From Symbiopectobacterium purcellii_A (GTDB taxonomy: Bacteria; Pseudomonadota; Gammaproteobacteria; Enterobacterales; Enterobacteriaceae), in the NCBI RefSeq assembly GCF_052050035.1, contig NZ_CP189882.1, positions 1,984,001 to 2,048,000 of the forward strand: a stretch of DNA of 64,000 nucleotides. Reading direction: 5' to 3'. Under the pieces are notes generated by a model. It saw nothing but the letters and a program-made list of their open reading frames with translations, had not been told where the DNA came from and searched no databases. Position 1 is the stretch's first letter. Every line of letters starts with the position of its first letter. The position numbers and the translations under genes were made by a program. Shown here piece after piece: positions 52,390 through 62,885 of the stretch.

Positions 52390-53439
52390 TCACTGGCGAA
52401 TGGGCAGGTAAACCGAGAATTCGGTATGGCCTGGCCAACTGTTAAATTCAATTTTTCCCGAATGCTGATCGATCAGGCTGCGTGCGATCGATAATCCCAG
52501 CCCAGTACCCCCTTCACGACCGCTTACCATCGGGTAAAACAGCGTGTCTTGCAGCTGAGCGGGGACGCCAGTGCCATCGTCTTCGATATCAATACGCGCC
52601 GCCAGGCGATAGCGCACGCAGTGCAGCGTGAGTTGAAAGGCGGTACGCGTGCGCAGCGTAATGGTGCCGCCTTCTTTACCCAGCGCCTGGAGCGCATTGC
52701 GGGTAATGTTCAGCAGCACTTGTTCAATCTGGTCTGGGTCGTGGGTCAGCTCAGGCAGGCTGGGATCGTAATCTTTCACCAGCGTCACGTTGTCAGGTTT
52801 TTCCAACGAGACCAACTTGCAGACGCGCTCAACGACCTGATGAATACTTTGCGTTACGTGTAAACCCGGCTGCTGCGGCTCTAAGAGCCTGTCCACCAGA
52901 TTGCGCAGGCGATCGGCCTGCTCAATGATCACCTTGGTGTATTCTGTCAGCGCGGGGTCAGGCAGCGCTTTGGCCAGCAACTGTGCCGCGCCGCGCAATC
53001 CGCCGAGCGGATTCTTGATTTCATGTGCCAGGCCGCGTACCAAATCACGTGCAGCCTGCTGCTGGGAATGCTGTAATTGTTCCTGGCTGAGGCGGCGCTG
53101 GTTGTCCATGGGCGCCATCTCCAACAGGATAAAACTGTGTTGAATGCGTTGTGCGGTGAGCGACATGATGTGTGCTCTGCCATCGACAACGATAGTCACT
53201 TCGTTATCCGTAAATCCTTGACCCGCGTTGAGGCTTTCGCGCATCAGCTCAATATTTAGCGAAAAATAGCTGAGCAGATCCGGCAACGGTGTTCCCGCCA
53301 ATTTGCGTGAACTTTGCGCCAGCAACTGCTGGGCAGCCGGATTGGAATAGTGGATTGCAAGGTCGTTATCCAGCAATAAAATACTATTGATCAAAGAATT
53401 GAGGATCTGCCTAGCATCGGGCAGCGTGCCTGTTGCCAT
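52390..53439 (-). CDS. glnL: Nitrogen sensor kinase NtrB (NR(II))
   Basis: A 349-residue histidine kinase, the E. coli length. An N-terminal PAS domain (LINSILLLDNDLAIHYSNPA) binds PII; the H box is RGLAHEIKNPLGGLRG; N, G1 and G2 boxes are QVLLNITRNALQALG, DDGTGVPAQL and GREGGTGLGLSIARSL. It controls NtrC phosphorylation. The frame is open 37 codons upstream, but MATGTLPDARQILN at 53439 is the family start. Confidence 0.98.
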   Translation of the reverse strand: MATGTLPDARQILNSLINSILLLDNDLAIHYSNPAAQQLLAQSSRKLAGTPLPDLLSYFSLNIELMRESLNAGQGFTDNEVTIVVDGRAHIMSLTAQRIQHSFILLEMAPMDNQRRLSQEQLQHSQQQAARDLVRGLAHEIKNPLGGLRGAAQLLAKALPDPALTEYTKVIIEQADRLRNLVDRLLEPQQPGLHVTQSIHQVVERVCKLVSLEKPDNVTLVKDYDPSLPELTHDPDQIEQVLLNITRNALQALGKEGGTITLRTRTAFQLTLHCVRYRLAARIDIEDDGTGVPAQLQDTLFYPMVSGREGGTGLGLSIARSLIDQHSGKIEFNSWPGHTEFSVYLPIRQ

Positions 53440-53538
53440 AACGCAGACTCCTGCACCCTCGCGGTGCATTGTAGTGTAAATGATGGATGTTACGTCGCAA
53501 CGGCCAATGTTGATGATAAAGAAATAAGGCCGATGGTG

Positions 53539-53562
53539 AAAAAAGCCCATCCGAAGATGGGC
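53539..53562 (-). terminator. glnA terminator
   Basis: On the minus strand GCCCATC-TTCG-GATGGGC is followed by TTTTTT. It lies between glnA and glnL, so glnLG would be transcribed partly by readthrough and partly from their own promoter. Confidence 0.85.
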
Positions 53563-53677
53563 TGAAAAGTTTCCATGGCAACAAAAACAAACTTCTTATA
53601 ATTCTGTTGATGCCCGGTCATGGCAGGGTTCAGCACGCCCACCAGGCCGAGGTAAATCCTAGGTACGCAGTCGTTGA

Positions 53678-55087
53678 TTAAACGCTGTAGTACAGTTCGA
53701 ACTCAACCGGGTGCGGCGTCATGCGAACGCGATCGTTCTCTTCACGGCGCAGACCGATGTAAGCATCGATAGCGTCGTCAGTGAACACGCCGCCTGCCGT
53801 CAGGAATGCACGGTCAGCGTCCAGCGCGTTCAGTGCTTCTTCCAGAGAGCCTGCAACCTGCGGGATTTCATTCGCTTCTTCCGGCGGCAGATCGTACAGG
53901 TTTTTGTCCATGGCATCGCCAGGGTGGATCTTGTTCTTGATACCATCCAGACCGGCCATCAGCAGTGCGGCGAAGCACAGGTACGGGTTAGCCGCCGGGT
54001 CCGGAAAGCGCACTTCGATACGTGCTGCTTTCGGGCTGGAAACGAACGGGATACGGATAGAAGCAGAACGGTTAAGTGCGGAGTACGCCAGCATTACCGG
54101 AGCTTCATAACCAGGGACCAGACGCTTGTAGGAGTTGGTGGTCGGGTTGGACAGGGCGTTGATCGCTTTAGCGTGCTTGATGACACCGCCGATGTAGAAC
54201 AGCGCTTCTTCAGACAGGCCAGCGTATTTGTCGCCGGAGAATTTGTTGGTGCCGCCTTTGGACAAGGACATGTGGCAGTGCATGCCAGAACCGTTGTCAC
54301 CGAACATTGGTTTCGGCATAAAGGTAGCGGTTTTGCCGTAAGCGTGCGCTACGTTGTGAACAACGTATTTGTAGATCTGAATTTCGTCCGCTTTTTTGGT
54401 CATGGTGTTGAAGCGGGTGGCCACTTCGTTCTGACCCGCAGTTGCCACTTCGTGGTGGTGAGATTCAACAACCAGGCCCATTTGTTCCATTACCTGGCAC
54501 ATCTGAGAACGGATGTCTTGTGCGGAGTCAACCGGCGGAACCGGGAAGTAACCGCCTTTCACTGCCGGACGGTGGCCTTTGTTGCCGCCTTCGTATTTGG
54601 TGCCGGAGTTCCATGCGCCTTCGATATCATCGATAGCAACGTGAGAGCCGGAGATGCTGCTGCCGAAACGAATGTCGTCAAACAGGAAGAATTCAGGTTC
54701 TGGTCCGAACAGAACGGTGTCCGCGATACCGGTGGAACGCAGGTACTCTTCAGCGCGTTTCGCGATGGAACGCGGGTCGCGATCGTAACCCTGCATGGTG
54801 TTTGGTTCCAGAATGTCACAACGAATGATCAGCGTCGTGTCTTCATAGAACGGGTCCAGTACTGCGGTGCTTGCGTCAGGCATCAGCACCATGTCGGATT
54901 CGTTGATACCTTTCCAGCCACCAATAGAGGAGCCGTCGAACATTTTGCCTTCTTCGAAGAAGTCAGCGCTAACCTGGTGAGCTGGAATGGTGACGTGCTG
55001 CTCTTTACCCTTGGTATCGGTAAAGCGTAAGTCGACGAATTTTACTTCGTGCTCGTTCAGCATCGTCAAAACATGTTCTGCGGACAT
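53678..55087 (-). CDS. glnA: Glutamine synthetase, type I
   Basis: A 469-residue enzyme, as in E. coli, that makes glutamine from glutamate, ammonia and ATP as a dodecamer. Signatures: FDGSSIGGWKGINESDM, PEPEFFLFDD, NGSGMHCHMSLSKGG, SIRIPFVSSPKAARIEVRFP and the adenylylation site NLYDLPPEE (Tyr near 398). A sigma-54 promoter with NtrC sites lies upstream. Confidence 0.99.
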   Translation of the reverse strand: MSAEHVLTMLNEHEVKFVDLRFTDTKGKEQHVTIPAHQVSADFFEEGKMFDGSSIGGWKGINESDMVLMPDASTAVLDPFYEDTTLIIRCDILEPNTMQGYDRDPRSIAKRAEEYLRSTGIADTVLFGPEPEFFLFDDIRFGSSISGSHVAIDDIEGAWNSGTKYEGGNKGHRPAVKGGYFPVPPVDSAQDIRSQMCQVMEQMGLVVESHHHEVATAGQNEVATRFNTMTKKADEIQIYKYVVHNVAHAYGKTATFMPKPMFGDNGSGMHCHMSLSKGGTNKFSGDKYAGLSEEALFYIGGVIKHAKAINALSNPTTNSYKRLVPGYEAPVMLAYSALNRSASIRIPFVSSPKAARIEVRFPDPAANPYLCFAALLMAGLDGIKNKIHPGDAMDKNLYDLPPEEANEIPQVAGSLEEALNALDADRAFLTAGGVFTDDAIDAYIGLRREENDRVRMTPHPVEFELYYSV

Positions 55088-55167
55088 ACTTGGATCTCCC
55101 GATTTGTCATTTATCGTCGTGGAACGAATATCGTTATGGAATGATGTTTGTTACCGTAATAAGGTTT

Positions 55168-55294
55168 AAGCTAAAATCATGCCAACTCTACGCGTGGGGT
55201 TGGGAGGCGTTGTTTTCAGGCTTTCGTTGAAGGCAGTGCCTGCACCATTAGCGTTCGTTGCACTATTATGGTTCATAATCACCAAAATAGTGCA
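55168..55294 (-). promoter_or_regulatory. glnA control region: sigma-54 promoter and NtrC sites
   Basis: On the minus strand TTGGCATGATTTTAGCTT (55185-55168) has the GG/GC spacing of a -24/-12 promoter. Upstream are TGCACTATTTTGGTGAT (55294-55278) and CGAACGCTAATGGTGCA (55257-55241), which fit the NtrC dyad TGCAC-N5-GGTGCA. The order matches E. coli glnAp2 and its enhancers. Confidence 0.8.
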
Positions 55295-55458
55295 CTTTTT
55301 GTGTGCGTTTGTTTACTTTCTCTGCGCCGTTGCACCATGAAAGGGATCACAAAGCAAGCACCCCTGGGTTGTTTATCGCTTAGGAGTGTGATCTTGTTTG
55401 GTCCCTCGCTTAATCCGTGTACAATAGCGCGCTATTTCTAAATGCCTGAGGCAAAGCT

Positions 55459-57282
55459 GTGATCGAGAATTTGCGTAACATTGCTATTATTGCGCACGTT
55501 GACCATGGGAAAACAACCCTGGTTGACAAGCTGCTACAACAATCTGGAACATTGGGTGAACGAAATGACGCCACTGAGCGCGTTATGGACTCCAACGATC
55601 TGGAAAAAGAACGCGGTATCACCATTCTGGCGAAAAACACCGCCATTAACTGGAGAGATTACCGTATCAATATCGTTGACACCCCAGGACACGCCGATTT
55701 CGGTGGTGAAGTGGAGCGTGTAATGTCCATGGCCGATTCAGTGCTGCTGCTGGTAGACGCAATGGACGGCCCGATGCCCCAGACTCGTTTCGTTACCCAA
55801 AAAGCTTTTGCCTATGGCATGAAACCGATTGTGGTCATCAACAAAGTTGACCGTCCGGGCGCGCGCCCTGACTGGGTCGTCGATCAGGTGTTCGATCTGT
55901 TCGTCAACCTGGGGGCCACCGACGAACAACTGGATTTCCCTATCGTTTACGCGTCTGCGTTGATGGGTATCGCCGGTTTGGATCACGAAGACATGGCGGA
56001 AGACATGACGCCGCTGTTTGAAGCGATCGTCAAACACGTTGAAGCTCCGAGCGTCGATCTGGACGGTCCGCTGCAAATGCAAATCTCCCAGCTGGACTAC
56101 AACAGCTATGTGGGTGTTATCGGTATCGGCCGTATCAAACGTGGCCGTATCAAACCGAACCAGCAAGTGACGATTATCGATGCGGAAGGTAAACGCCGTA
56201 ACGGTAAAGTGGGTCAGGTGTTGGGCCATTTGGGTTTGCAACGTATCGAAGCTGACGTGGCGGAAGCGGGTGACATCATCGCTATCACCGGTCTGGGTGA
56301 ACTGAACATCTCTGACACCATCTGTGATACTGCTAACGTAGAAGCTCTGCCGCCGCTGTCCGTGGATGAGCCGACTGTAACCATGTCCTTCGGGGTGAAC
56401 ACCTCGCCGTTCTGCGGTAAAGAAGGCAAGTTCGTGACCTCTCGTCAGATTCTGGATCGTCTGAAGAAAGAGCTGGTGCACAACGTGGCGCTGCGTGTTG
56501 AAGAAACCGAAGACCCGGATACCTTCCGTGTGTCTGGCCGTGGCGAACTGCACCTGTCCGTGCTGATCGAAAACATGCGTCGTGAAGGTTTTGAACTGGC
56601 CGTGTCTCGTCCGAAAGTTATCTTCCGTGACATCGACGGTCGTCGTCAGGAACCGTTCGAAACCGTGACGCTGGATATCGAAGATCAGCATCAGGGTTCC
56701 GTGATGGAAGCGCTGGGTCTGCGTAAAGGTGAACTGCGCGATATGAACCCGGACGGTAAAGGCCGTGTGCGTCTGGATTACATTATCCCAAGCCGTGGTT
56801 TGATTGGCTTCCGTACGGATTTCTTGACCATGACCTCCGGTACTGGCTTGCTGTACTCCACCTTTAGTCATTACGACGATGTGCGTCCGGGCGATATCGG
56901 CCAGCGTCAGAACGGCGTGCTGATCTCTAACGGCCAGGGTAAAGCAGTAGCCTATGCGCTGTTCAGCTTGCAGGAGCGCGGTAAGTTGTTCCTGGGACAC
57001 GGTGCAGAAGTGTATGAAGGCCAGGTTATCGGTATTCACACTCGTTCCAATGACCTGACGGTTAACTGCCTGACGGGTAAAAAACTGACCAACATGCGTG
57101 CTTCTGGTACTGATGAAGCCACGGTGCTGGTGCCAGCGGTGAAAATGTCGCTGGAGCAAGCGTTGGAATTTATCGATGACGATGAATTGGTTGAAGTGAC
57201 TCCGCAGTCTATCCGTCTGCGTAAACGTCACCTGACCGAAAACGATCGCCGTCGCGCCAACCGCGGGCCGAAAGAGGGCTAA
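55459..57282 (+). CDS. typA: Ribosome-associated GTPase TypA/BipA
   Basis: A 607-residue translational GTPase (GTG start). G motifs: AHVDHGKTTLVDKLL, the switch II DTPGHADFGGEVER and NKVDRPGARPDW. EF-G-like domains follow, with SRGLIGFRTDFLTMTSGTG and the BipA-specific C-terminal domain. It aids ribosome assembly and stress adaptation. It diverges from glnA, as in E. coli. Confidence 0.98.
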   Translation: MIENLRNIAIIAHVDHGKTTLVDKLLQQSGTLGERNDATERVMDSNDLEKERGITILAKNTAINWRDYRINIVDTPGHADFGGEVERVMSMADSVLLLVDAMDGPMPQTRFVTQKAFAYGMKPIVVINKVDRPGARPDWVVDQVFDLFVNLGATDEQLDFPIVYASALMGIAGLDHEDMAEDMTPLFEAIVKHVEAPSVDLDGPLQMQISQLDYNSYVGVIGIGRIKRGRIKPNQQVTIIDAEGKRRNGKVGQVLGHLGLQRIEADVAEAGDIIAITGLGELNISDTICDTANVEALPPLSVDEPTVTMSFGVNTSPFCGKEGKFVTSRQILDRLKKELVHNVALRVEETEDPDTFRVSGRGELHLSVLIENMRREGFELAVSRPKVIFRDIDGRRQEPFETVTLDIEDQHQGSVMEALGLRKGELRDMNPDGKGRVRLDYIIPSRGLIGFRTDFLTMTSGTGLLYSTFSHYDDVRPGDIGQRQNGVLISNGQGKAVAYALFSLQERGKLFLGHGAEVYEGQVIGIHTRSNDLTVNCLTGKKLTNMRASGTDEATVLVPAVKMSLEQALEFIDDDELVEVTPQSIRLRKRHLTENDRRRANRGPKEG

Positions 57283-57308
57283 TCCGCCGCTCTTTACAAA
57301 ACCGTTCC

Positions 57309-57337
57309 AGGGCGCTTTCAAGCGCCCTGCCTTTTTT
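57309..57337 (+). terminator. typA terminator
   Basis: AGGGCGCTT and AAGCGCCCT arms, then GCCTTTTTT. Confidence 0.9.
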
Positions 57338-57389
57338 CTCGTCGTGTTATTTCCTTCCTGCCTGACCCTGATGATGTGCTTGTTAACGC

Positions 57390-57923
57390 TCAAGGCGTCG
57401 CGTCTGGCTGACGTAATGTCACAAGGCATACCACAGCGGTGAGTGCCGAGAGCACCGCCAATACCGCAAAGATGCTGTGGAAAGCCGACGTGTAGGCATG
57501 ATTTGCCAGTTCGATAATGATCCCGTCCCTCATGCTATCCGTATTTGAAACAGTACCGTGTCCGGCACTAGCTCCCATTTGATTTGCTATTGCGGTGTCG
57601 TTCTTCGGTAATGCAAGTGACTCAACTTCGGCCGCCGCGTGCAGATTCGCTGCCGTCAAACTCATCAACATGGCTCCGATGGCGGTAATGGCGAGGGCTT
57701 CTCCGGTTACGCGCATGGTGGTAAAGATACCGGCAGCCATCCCTGCACGTGCTTTTGGAACAACACTGACCGACAAAGCATCCATCAAGCCGCAGGGCAG
57801 TCCGTTGCCGATGCCAACCGGCAGCATCGGGAGTGCCATTGACCATAAGCCTCCGTCCGCCGACAAGCGCGTCAACAGCCAGGTACCGAGCGCGGAGATG
57901 AGAAAACCCACGCCCGCGGCGCG
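57390..57923 (-). pseudogene. MFS transporter (DHA2-like), C-terminal fragment
   Basis: About 175 codons encode the last membrane helices of a drug:H+ antiporter-type protein: RAAGVGFLISALGTWLLTRL, LPMLPVGIGNGLPCGLMDAL, VVPKARAGMAAGIFTTMRVT and a final hydrophobic helix SIFAVLAVLSALTAVVCLVT. The N-terminal two thirds are removed by an IS3 end at 57924. Substrate unknown. Confidence 0.8.
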
Positions 57924-57947
57924 TGTCAAGGTAGTTGTCGCCTCAGT

Positions 57948-58043
57948 TATAGCCAAGCGACATTATTTTGATAACAGCCAGCTATGCTTCTTTGCCGCAT
58001 ATCAGGGCATAGGATGTAATCATTTTTAAGTCGGTTGGCTATA
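57948..58043 (-). mobile_element. MITE-96, copy in an IS3 end
   Basis: 96 bp with TA at both edges, three bases after the orfB stop of the IS3 element. Confidence 0.93.
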
Positions 58044-58045
58044 AC

Positions 58046-59275
58046 TCATGCAGCCAGCGTTTCCCGCTCCGGATTTAGCCAGACTTCATCCTGTCGGCTC
58101 CAGTTGCGCGTTGGCCCGGACCAGCGATGCGGGGTCTGCATTTTTGCTGCTTCATATACCGATTTACGCTGCGCCAGCAGTTCATGATCTTCACCCCTGT
58201 GCCGCTGACCCGGTGTGACGTAGCGGATGCCGCTGTGGCGATGTTCTTCGTTGTACCAGCCGACGAAGGTTTCCACCCAGTCGCGCGCATCTTCCAGCGT
58301 TGCGAAGCCCTTATCCGGCCAGGCAGGCACGTATTTCAGCGTCCTGAACAGGGATTCAACATGTGCGTTGTCGTTGCTCACCCGCGGCCGGCTGTGCGAC
58401 GGCGTTATCTTCAGCTCTGCAAGTTTGACCTGCAGCACCTGCGACTTCATTGGCGCACCATTATCCGCATGCAGTACCAGCGGCTCCTGCCAGCAACGCT
58501 CGCTCAGCACGGTCCGCTTCAGAAACTCTGCCGCATACTCACCGCTTTCAGCCAGGTGCACCTCGTGACCCACGATTTTGCGGCTGAACACGTCTTCTAT
58601 CAGATACAGGTATAACCAGTGCCCGGCCGTCAGCGATTTTAACCAGGTTATGTCCCATGACCACACCTGTCTGGCGGCTATCGCCTTCCAGGTCGACAGT
58701 GGTTTGCTCTGCCGGGCCTTCTGCCGGCCCCGGTGCGTGGTTTCACCCGCCCGCCGCAGCACCCGGTAGAACGTTGATTCGCTGGCGATATAGCGCTTCT
58801 CATCAGCCAGCACCGGAACGATTTGCGATGGCGGCAGGCTGGCGAACCGGGGTTCATGGCAGATGGCCAGCACCTGCTGTTCCTCTTCAGCACTGAGCTT
58901 GTTTTTCGGTGCCGGCCGTGGCGTCGAGGTTCGCCGATCGTCCGGTATCTGCTGCCAGCGTTGCAGGGTCCACTCGGCTTTGTTGAATAATTTAACCGTT
59001 TGATTTACATCTTCTTTAGTTAGAATGCATTTACAGAGAATGTATTTTGTTAGAACGACAAATCAAATAGTTAGCACAATAAAAAGCATTCCGAGAGGAA
59101 AAATTAGTCGTTGAAATTTTATAATGCTTATATAAATCAGTATCTTAAATTATTCAACAAAGTCGGTCCACTCACTCAGCCCAACGCAGCGACAGGCCTC
59201 TCTCAGTCGGGCCCCGCCAGCGACGGCTTCCTGCACCATCGCCATCAACTGTAGCCTGCCGGCAGTGCGCGTCAT
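58046..59275 (-). pseudogene. IS3-family transposase OrfB, interrupted by MITE-189
   Basis: Starts MTRTAGRLQLMAMVQEAVAG at 59275, overlapping the orfA stop as ATGA. It is split in EWTLQRWQQIPDDRR by MITE-189. Removing the 189 bp and one 9-bp duplication leaves an exact 343-residue frame. The integrase core has WSWDITWLKSLTAGHWLYLY, VLHADNGAPMKS and SNDNAHVESLFRTLKY (DDE). Confidence 0.88.
58976..59164. mobile_element. MITE-189, copy 2
   Basis: 189 bp, flanked by the 9-bp duplication GGTCCACTC (58967-58975 and 59165-59173). Nearly identical to copy 1, with the last-but-one end base changed (AAAGTC for AAAGCC) and ATAATGCTTAT for ATAATGATTAT inside. Confidence 0.92.
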
Positions 59276-59673
59276 TCGGCCTCGTTTTCTTCGTCGAACA
59301 ACGCCTTCAGCTTTTTTTCCAGGAGCAACAGAGCGGCAGCTTCGGCAAGCGCTTTATCCTTACGGGCAATTTCACGGTTAAGTTGTTGGTTTTCTTTTCT
59401 TAATCGTTTTGTTTCGGCTTTTTCTTCTCGCTGACCGGGTTGCATTAACTCGTCCTTCCACTGCTGAAGTTGCTCAGGATACAGGCACTTACGGCGACAG
59501 TATTCAGCTACAGCGTGGGCAGAAAGCGGGGCCGTTTCAACCAGTACAGCAAAACGCGCTTCCTGAGACCACTCACCGGGAGGTGTTTTCTCTGCGGATA
59601 CAGGCAGAGTGGAAATACCCGCCTCTGAGCGCCAGTGGTAAAGCGTTTTTATCGGGATCGCCTCCTGGCGTGA
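59272..59673 (-). pseudogene. IS3-family OrfA, 5'-truncated
   Basis: About 130 codons: an HTH remnant (KTLYHWRSEAGI), WSQEARFAVLVETAPLSAHA, then a coiled coil (ETKRLRKENQQLNREIARKD). The start is missing at the IS630 boundary. The two-part organisation with ATGA coupling to orfB differs from the other IS3 type in this window. Confidence 0.75.
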
Positions 59674-60557
59674 TATAGCCAAGCGACTTAATTTTGATTA
59701 CACCATATGGACTGAGAACAAACTCTCTGTATCGCAACCCATCTCTCTTTTTTTGCTTTTTGCTTGTGCCCATTTATGCTCAATTGGGTTAAGATCTGGC
59801 GAATATGTAGGCAAATACTCCACCATATACCCTGCATCGATGATGACTTGTTGAATATTATGTTTTTTGTGAAAAGTGGCATTGTCCATCATGATTACAC
59901 TGTTTTTAGGGAGTACTGGGATAAGGACTTGTGTGACCCAGGCATAGAAAACATCGCTGTTAATATTGATATCAAATAATCCGATAGCAAACAGCGTTGT
60001 GCCTAATAAAGCGCCGATAACATTTGTTCTTCCCCTAGCTCCCCAGTTCTTCAGGCCAAAACACCGTTGACCTTTTGGGGAATAGCCGTGAGTCCGTGGG
60101 GCATCGTGTGAAAAACCACTTTCATCAATAAAAACAATAGGTTTACCTTCTTTTTCATACTGTTGTTTTTTTTGTTGAAATCCCTGCCGGGCGTTTTCGT
60201 CGGCTTTCGGATGACGTAGAGTTTTTTTTATAGGTCAATCCCAGCTTTTTAAGCGCTTGCCAAATGGCCTTCTGACAAACGCCAAAACGCTCTGCACGTT
60301 CTTTTTGGTAAGCATCTGGATATTGTTCAACATCTTTTATCAACTCGGATTTATCGATCTTTCGCTGACGCGTGGTCGATGCTTTTGACTCTATTTGATT
60401 AATCCAACGCGATACAGAGGCAGGGCCAATCCGAAATTGCTTCGCTGTTTCTCGGATACTCAACCCTTCGTTTTTCCGTGTAGATATCACTTTACGTCTA
60501 AAATCAATTGAATAGCTCATTTAAATAATGTAATCAAAATTAAGTCGTTTAGCTATA
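59674..60557 (-). mobile_element. IS630-family element, copy 8
   Basis: 884 bp, frame 1 at 60155-60520. Left flank is one IS3 type, right flank another, so the flanks do not match. Confidence 0.93.
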
Positions 60558-61078
60558 ACGTTCCACGCTTCGCTGACCAGGCTACGTTTTATCGTCCGCT
60601 CAATATCTGGCTCCTTAGGTCGACACCAATAGCGATAACTGCTTCGGTGAACATTAAAAATACGACACAACGCTTTCACTGGATAAAGCGCTCTTAGCTT
60701 TTCAACTACCGAGAATTTTTCAGTGAGTCGGACATTAAGAGCGCAGTAGCCTTTTTTAAGATGGCATTCTCCATTTCCAGTCGGTGGATTTTTTTCTTCA
60801 TTTCTCTGAACTCAATTTGTTCAGGTGTTAATGGCAGACCAGGCGATGTTTTCCCTTGACGTTCTAAACGAAGGGCTCTTACCCACCGGCTAATCGCTGA
60901 AAGACTGACGTTAATGGCTTTCGCGGCTTCCTGGTAGGTATAATTTTGGTCAAGGACTAATTTGGCGGTTTCACATTTAAATTCAGCAGTAATTATTTTA
61001 CTCATTTTGGCACCTATAAAAATTATGAGGTAAGCATATCACCTCTACTTAGGTGGCCAAATTCAGTATGCCACTACA
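60558..61078 (-). mobile_element. IS3-family (IS51-like) element, left part
   Basis: The end TGTAGTGGCATACTGAATTT (inverted, to 61078), orfA and the first ~50 codons of orfB (VVEKLRALYPVKALCRIFNV, HRSSYRYWCRPKEPD) are present; the rest is lost at the IS630. Same element type as 15180-15535. Confidence 0.83.
60706..61005 (-). CDS. IS3-family transposase OrfA
   Basis: A 99-residue HTH_Tnp_1 protein, MSKIITAEFKCETAKLVLDQ to LLMSDSLKNSR, complete. It differs from the 15253 copy at one site (AKAINVS for AKAMNVS). It overlaps the start of orfB, as needed for frameshifting. Without orfB it cannot make a transposase here. Confidence 0.8.
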   Translation of the reverse strand: MSKIITAEFKCETAKLVLDQNYTYQEAAKAINVSLSAISRWVRALRLERQGKTSPGLPLTPEQIEFREMKKKIHRLEMENAILKKATALLMSDSLKNSR

Positions 61079-61902
61079 AAGTGACCAATGCCGTGATGGA
61101 TGACGTTAAGCGCTGGCAGCAACGGCCGCTGGATGCGTTTTATCCCATTGTTTACCTTGACTGTATTGTTGTCAAAAGCCAGGACGGCGGAGCCGTGACC
61201 AACAAGTCTGTTTACTTGGTTCTAGGCATCAACGGCCAGGGCGAAAAAGAGCTGCTGGGGCTATGGATAGCCAAAACCGAGGGGGCCAAGTTCTGGTTAT
61301 CTGTAATGACAGAACTGAAAAATCGTGGGCTACAGGACATCTTCATCGCCTGCTGCGATGGCCTGAAGGGCTTTCCTGATGCCATTGAAGCTGTTTACCC
61401 GCATACGCGGGTACAGCTCTGCATCGTGCATCAGGTGCGGAACTCGCTGCGCTACGTCGGCTGGAAAGAGCGTAAAGCCGTTGCTGCTGACCTCCGCACT
61501 ATCTATAGTTCCGCAACGCTAGAGGGCGCTGAAGAGGCCCTGGATGCCTTCGCGGCCAAATGGGATGAACAGTTCCCGACGATCAGCCCATCGTGGAGAA
61601 ATAATTGGGAACGTCTCATCGTCATTTTTGATTTTCCGCCGGAGATTCGCAAGGTTATCTACACCACCAACGCGATAGAGTCGTTAAATGCTTCATTGCG
61701 CAAGATAACGAAAACGCGACGAATATTTCCAACGGATGACTCGGTGCTAAAATTATTCTATCTAGCCTTGCATAATATCTCGGCTAAATGGACCCTACCA
61801 ATCAGAGACTGGAAACCGGCTATGAGCCAATTCATGTTGATGTATGGAGATCGGATTTCCGGTTAAGCGATGGAGCCATTTACACGAAATTCTTTACAGA
61901 CT
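61079..61902 (+). pseudogene. IS256-family fragment, 3' two thirds
   Basis: Starts in the QVTNAVMDDVKRW region directly at the IS3 end and runs to MYGDRISG and the element end TTCTTTACAGACT. The usual last C is replaced by A of the flank. LVLGINGQ replaces LALGINGQ. Confidence 0.85.
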
Positions 61903-61973
61903 AGGAAATCAAGGATGAGATCACATCTTACTCTGACTAAAACGCCCCCTACTTATCCTTCAATATGCGCGAC

Positions 61974-62001
61974 AAAAAAGGCCAACATTCGTTGGCCTTT
62001 T
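61974..62001 (-). terminator. rpoH terminator
   Basis: AAGGCCAAC and GTTGGCCTT arms around GAAT on the minus strand, followed by TTTTT. Confidence 0.88.
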
Positions 62002-62027
62002 CACTATCCGAAATAAGTGCTATTGCA

Positions 62028-62885
62028 TCAGGCTTCAATCGCTGCCCGCAGTTTCTTCATGGCATTTTTCTCTAACTGACGCACACGTTCTGCGGAAACG
62101 CCGTATTGATCGGCCAGTTCCTGCAAGGTGGATTTGTTATCATCATCCAACCAGCGCGCCCGGATAATATGCTGGCTACGTTCGTCCAGCCCTTCCAACG
62201 CATAGGCAAGCTTGTCCGCTGCGTGGTTATCCCAGTTATCTTCTTCGATGCCATCTGCGAAATCAGACGATTTATCCTGAAGATAGAGCATGGGTGCCAT
62301 CGCCTGGCCATCATGCGGTTCGTCATCCGGTGTGGGATCGAACGTCATGTCTTGCGCGGCCATACGCGATTCCATCTCACGCACATCTTTGCTGGTAACA
62401 CCCAATTCACGGGCCACCAGTTCTACTTCGTCCTGATTAAACCAGCCCAGACGCTGTTTGGTCTTACGCAGGTTAAAGAACAGCTTGCGCTGCGCTTTGG
62501 TGGTCGCGACCTTGACGATACGCCAGTTACGCAACACATATTCGTGAATTTCAGCTTTGATCCAGTGCACAGCAAAGGACACCAGACGCACACCCATTTC
62601 CGGGTTGAAGCGGCGCACCGCTTTCATCAGGCCGATATTGCCTTCTTGAATCAGGTCTGCCTGGGGCAATCCATAACCCGCATAGGTACGGGCCACGTGA
62701 ATCACAAAGCGCAGATGCGACAGGATCAACGCTTTCGCCGATTCCAGATCGCCCTCGTAATGCAGCCGTTCAGCCAGTGCCCGCTCTTCCTCCGCCGTCA
62801 GCATCGGATAGGCGTTGGCGGCACGAATATACCCTTCCAGACTGCCCTGGGGAACTAAGGTGAAAGCTTGCATATCTTTGGTCAT
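62028..62885 (-). CDS. rpoH: RNA polymerase sigma factor RpoH (sigma-32)
   Basis: A 285-residue heat-shock sigma factor (E. coli 284). Region 2 contains YAGYGLPQADLIQEGNIGLM and RLVSFAVHWIKAEIHEYVLR; the RpoH box is QRKLFFNLRKTKQRLGWF; region 4 ends VSAERVRQLEKNAMKKLRAA. It directs transcription of chaperone and protease genes. MTKDMQAFTL at 62885 is the family start; the frame extends five codons upstream. Transcribed after ftsX, as in E. coli. Confidence 0.98.
   Translation of the reverse strand: MTKDMQAFTLVPQGSLEGYIRAANAYPMLTAEEERALAERLHYEGDLESAKALILSHLRFVIHVARTYAGYGLPQADLIQEGNIGLMKAVRRFNPEMGVRLVSFAVHWIKAEIHEYVLRNWRIVKVATTKAQRKLFFNLRKTKQRLGWFNQDEVELVARELGVTSKDVREMESRMAAQDMTFDPTPDDEPHDGQAMAPMLYLQDKSSDFADGIEEDNWDNHAADKLAYALEGLDERSQHIIRARWLDDDNKSTLQELADQYGVSAERVRQLEKNAMKKLRAAIEA

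Larger units (their letters stand above)
57924..59673 (-). mobile_element. IS3-family element carrying two MITEs, truncated by IS630
   Basis: Starts with the end TGTCAAGGTAGTTGTCGCC (57924). It contains orfA and orfB with an ATGA overlap, MITE-96 between the orfB stop and the end, and MITE-189 within orfB. The other end, beyond orfA, is lost at IS630 copy 8. Confidence 0.85.

Noticed and set aside
55738..57429. A 563-codon open frame antisense to typA, and a 439-codon frame antisense to glnA (53711-55030)
   Set aside because: Both are shadows caused by strong codon bias in highly expressed genes. They have no ribosome site or recognisable domain and their proteins are rich in His, Val and Phe as expected from reversed codons.
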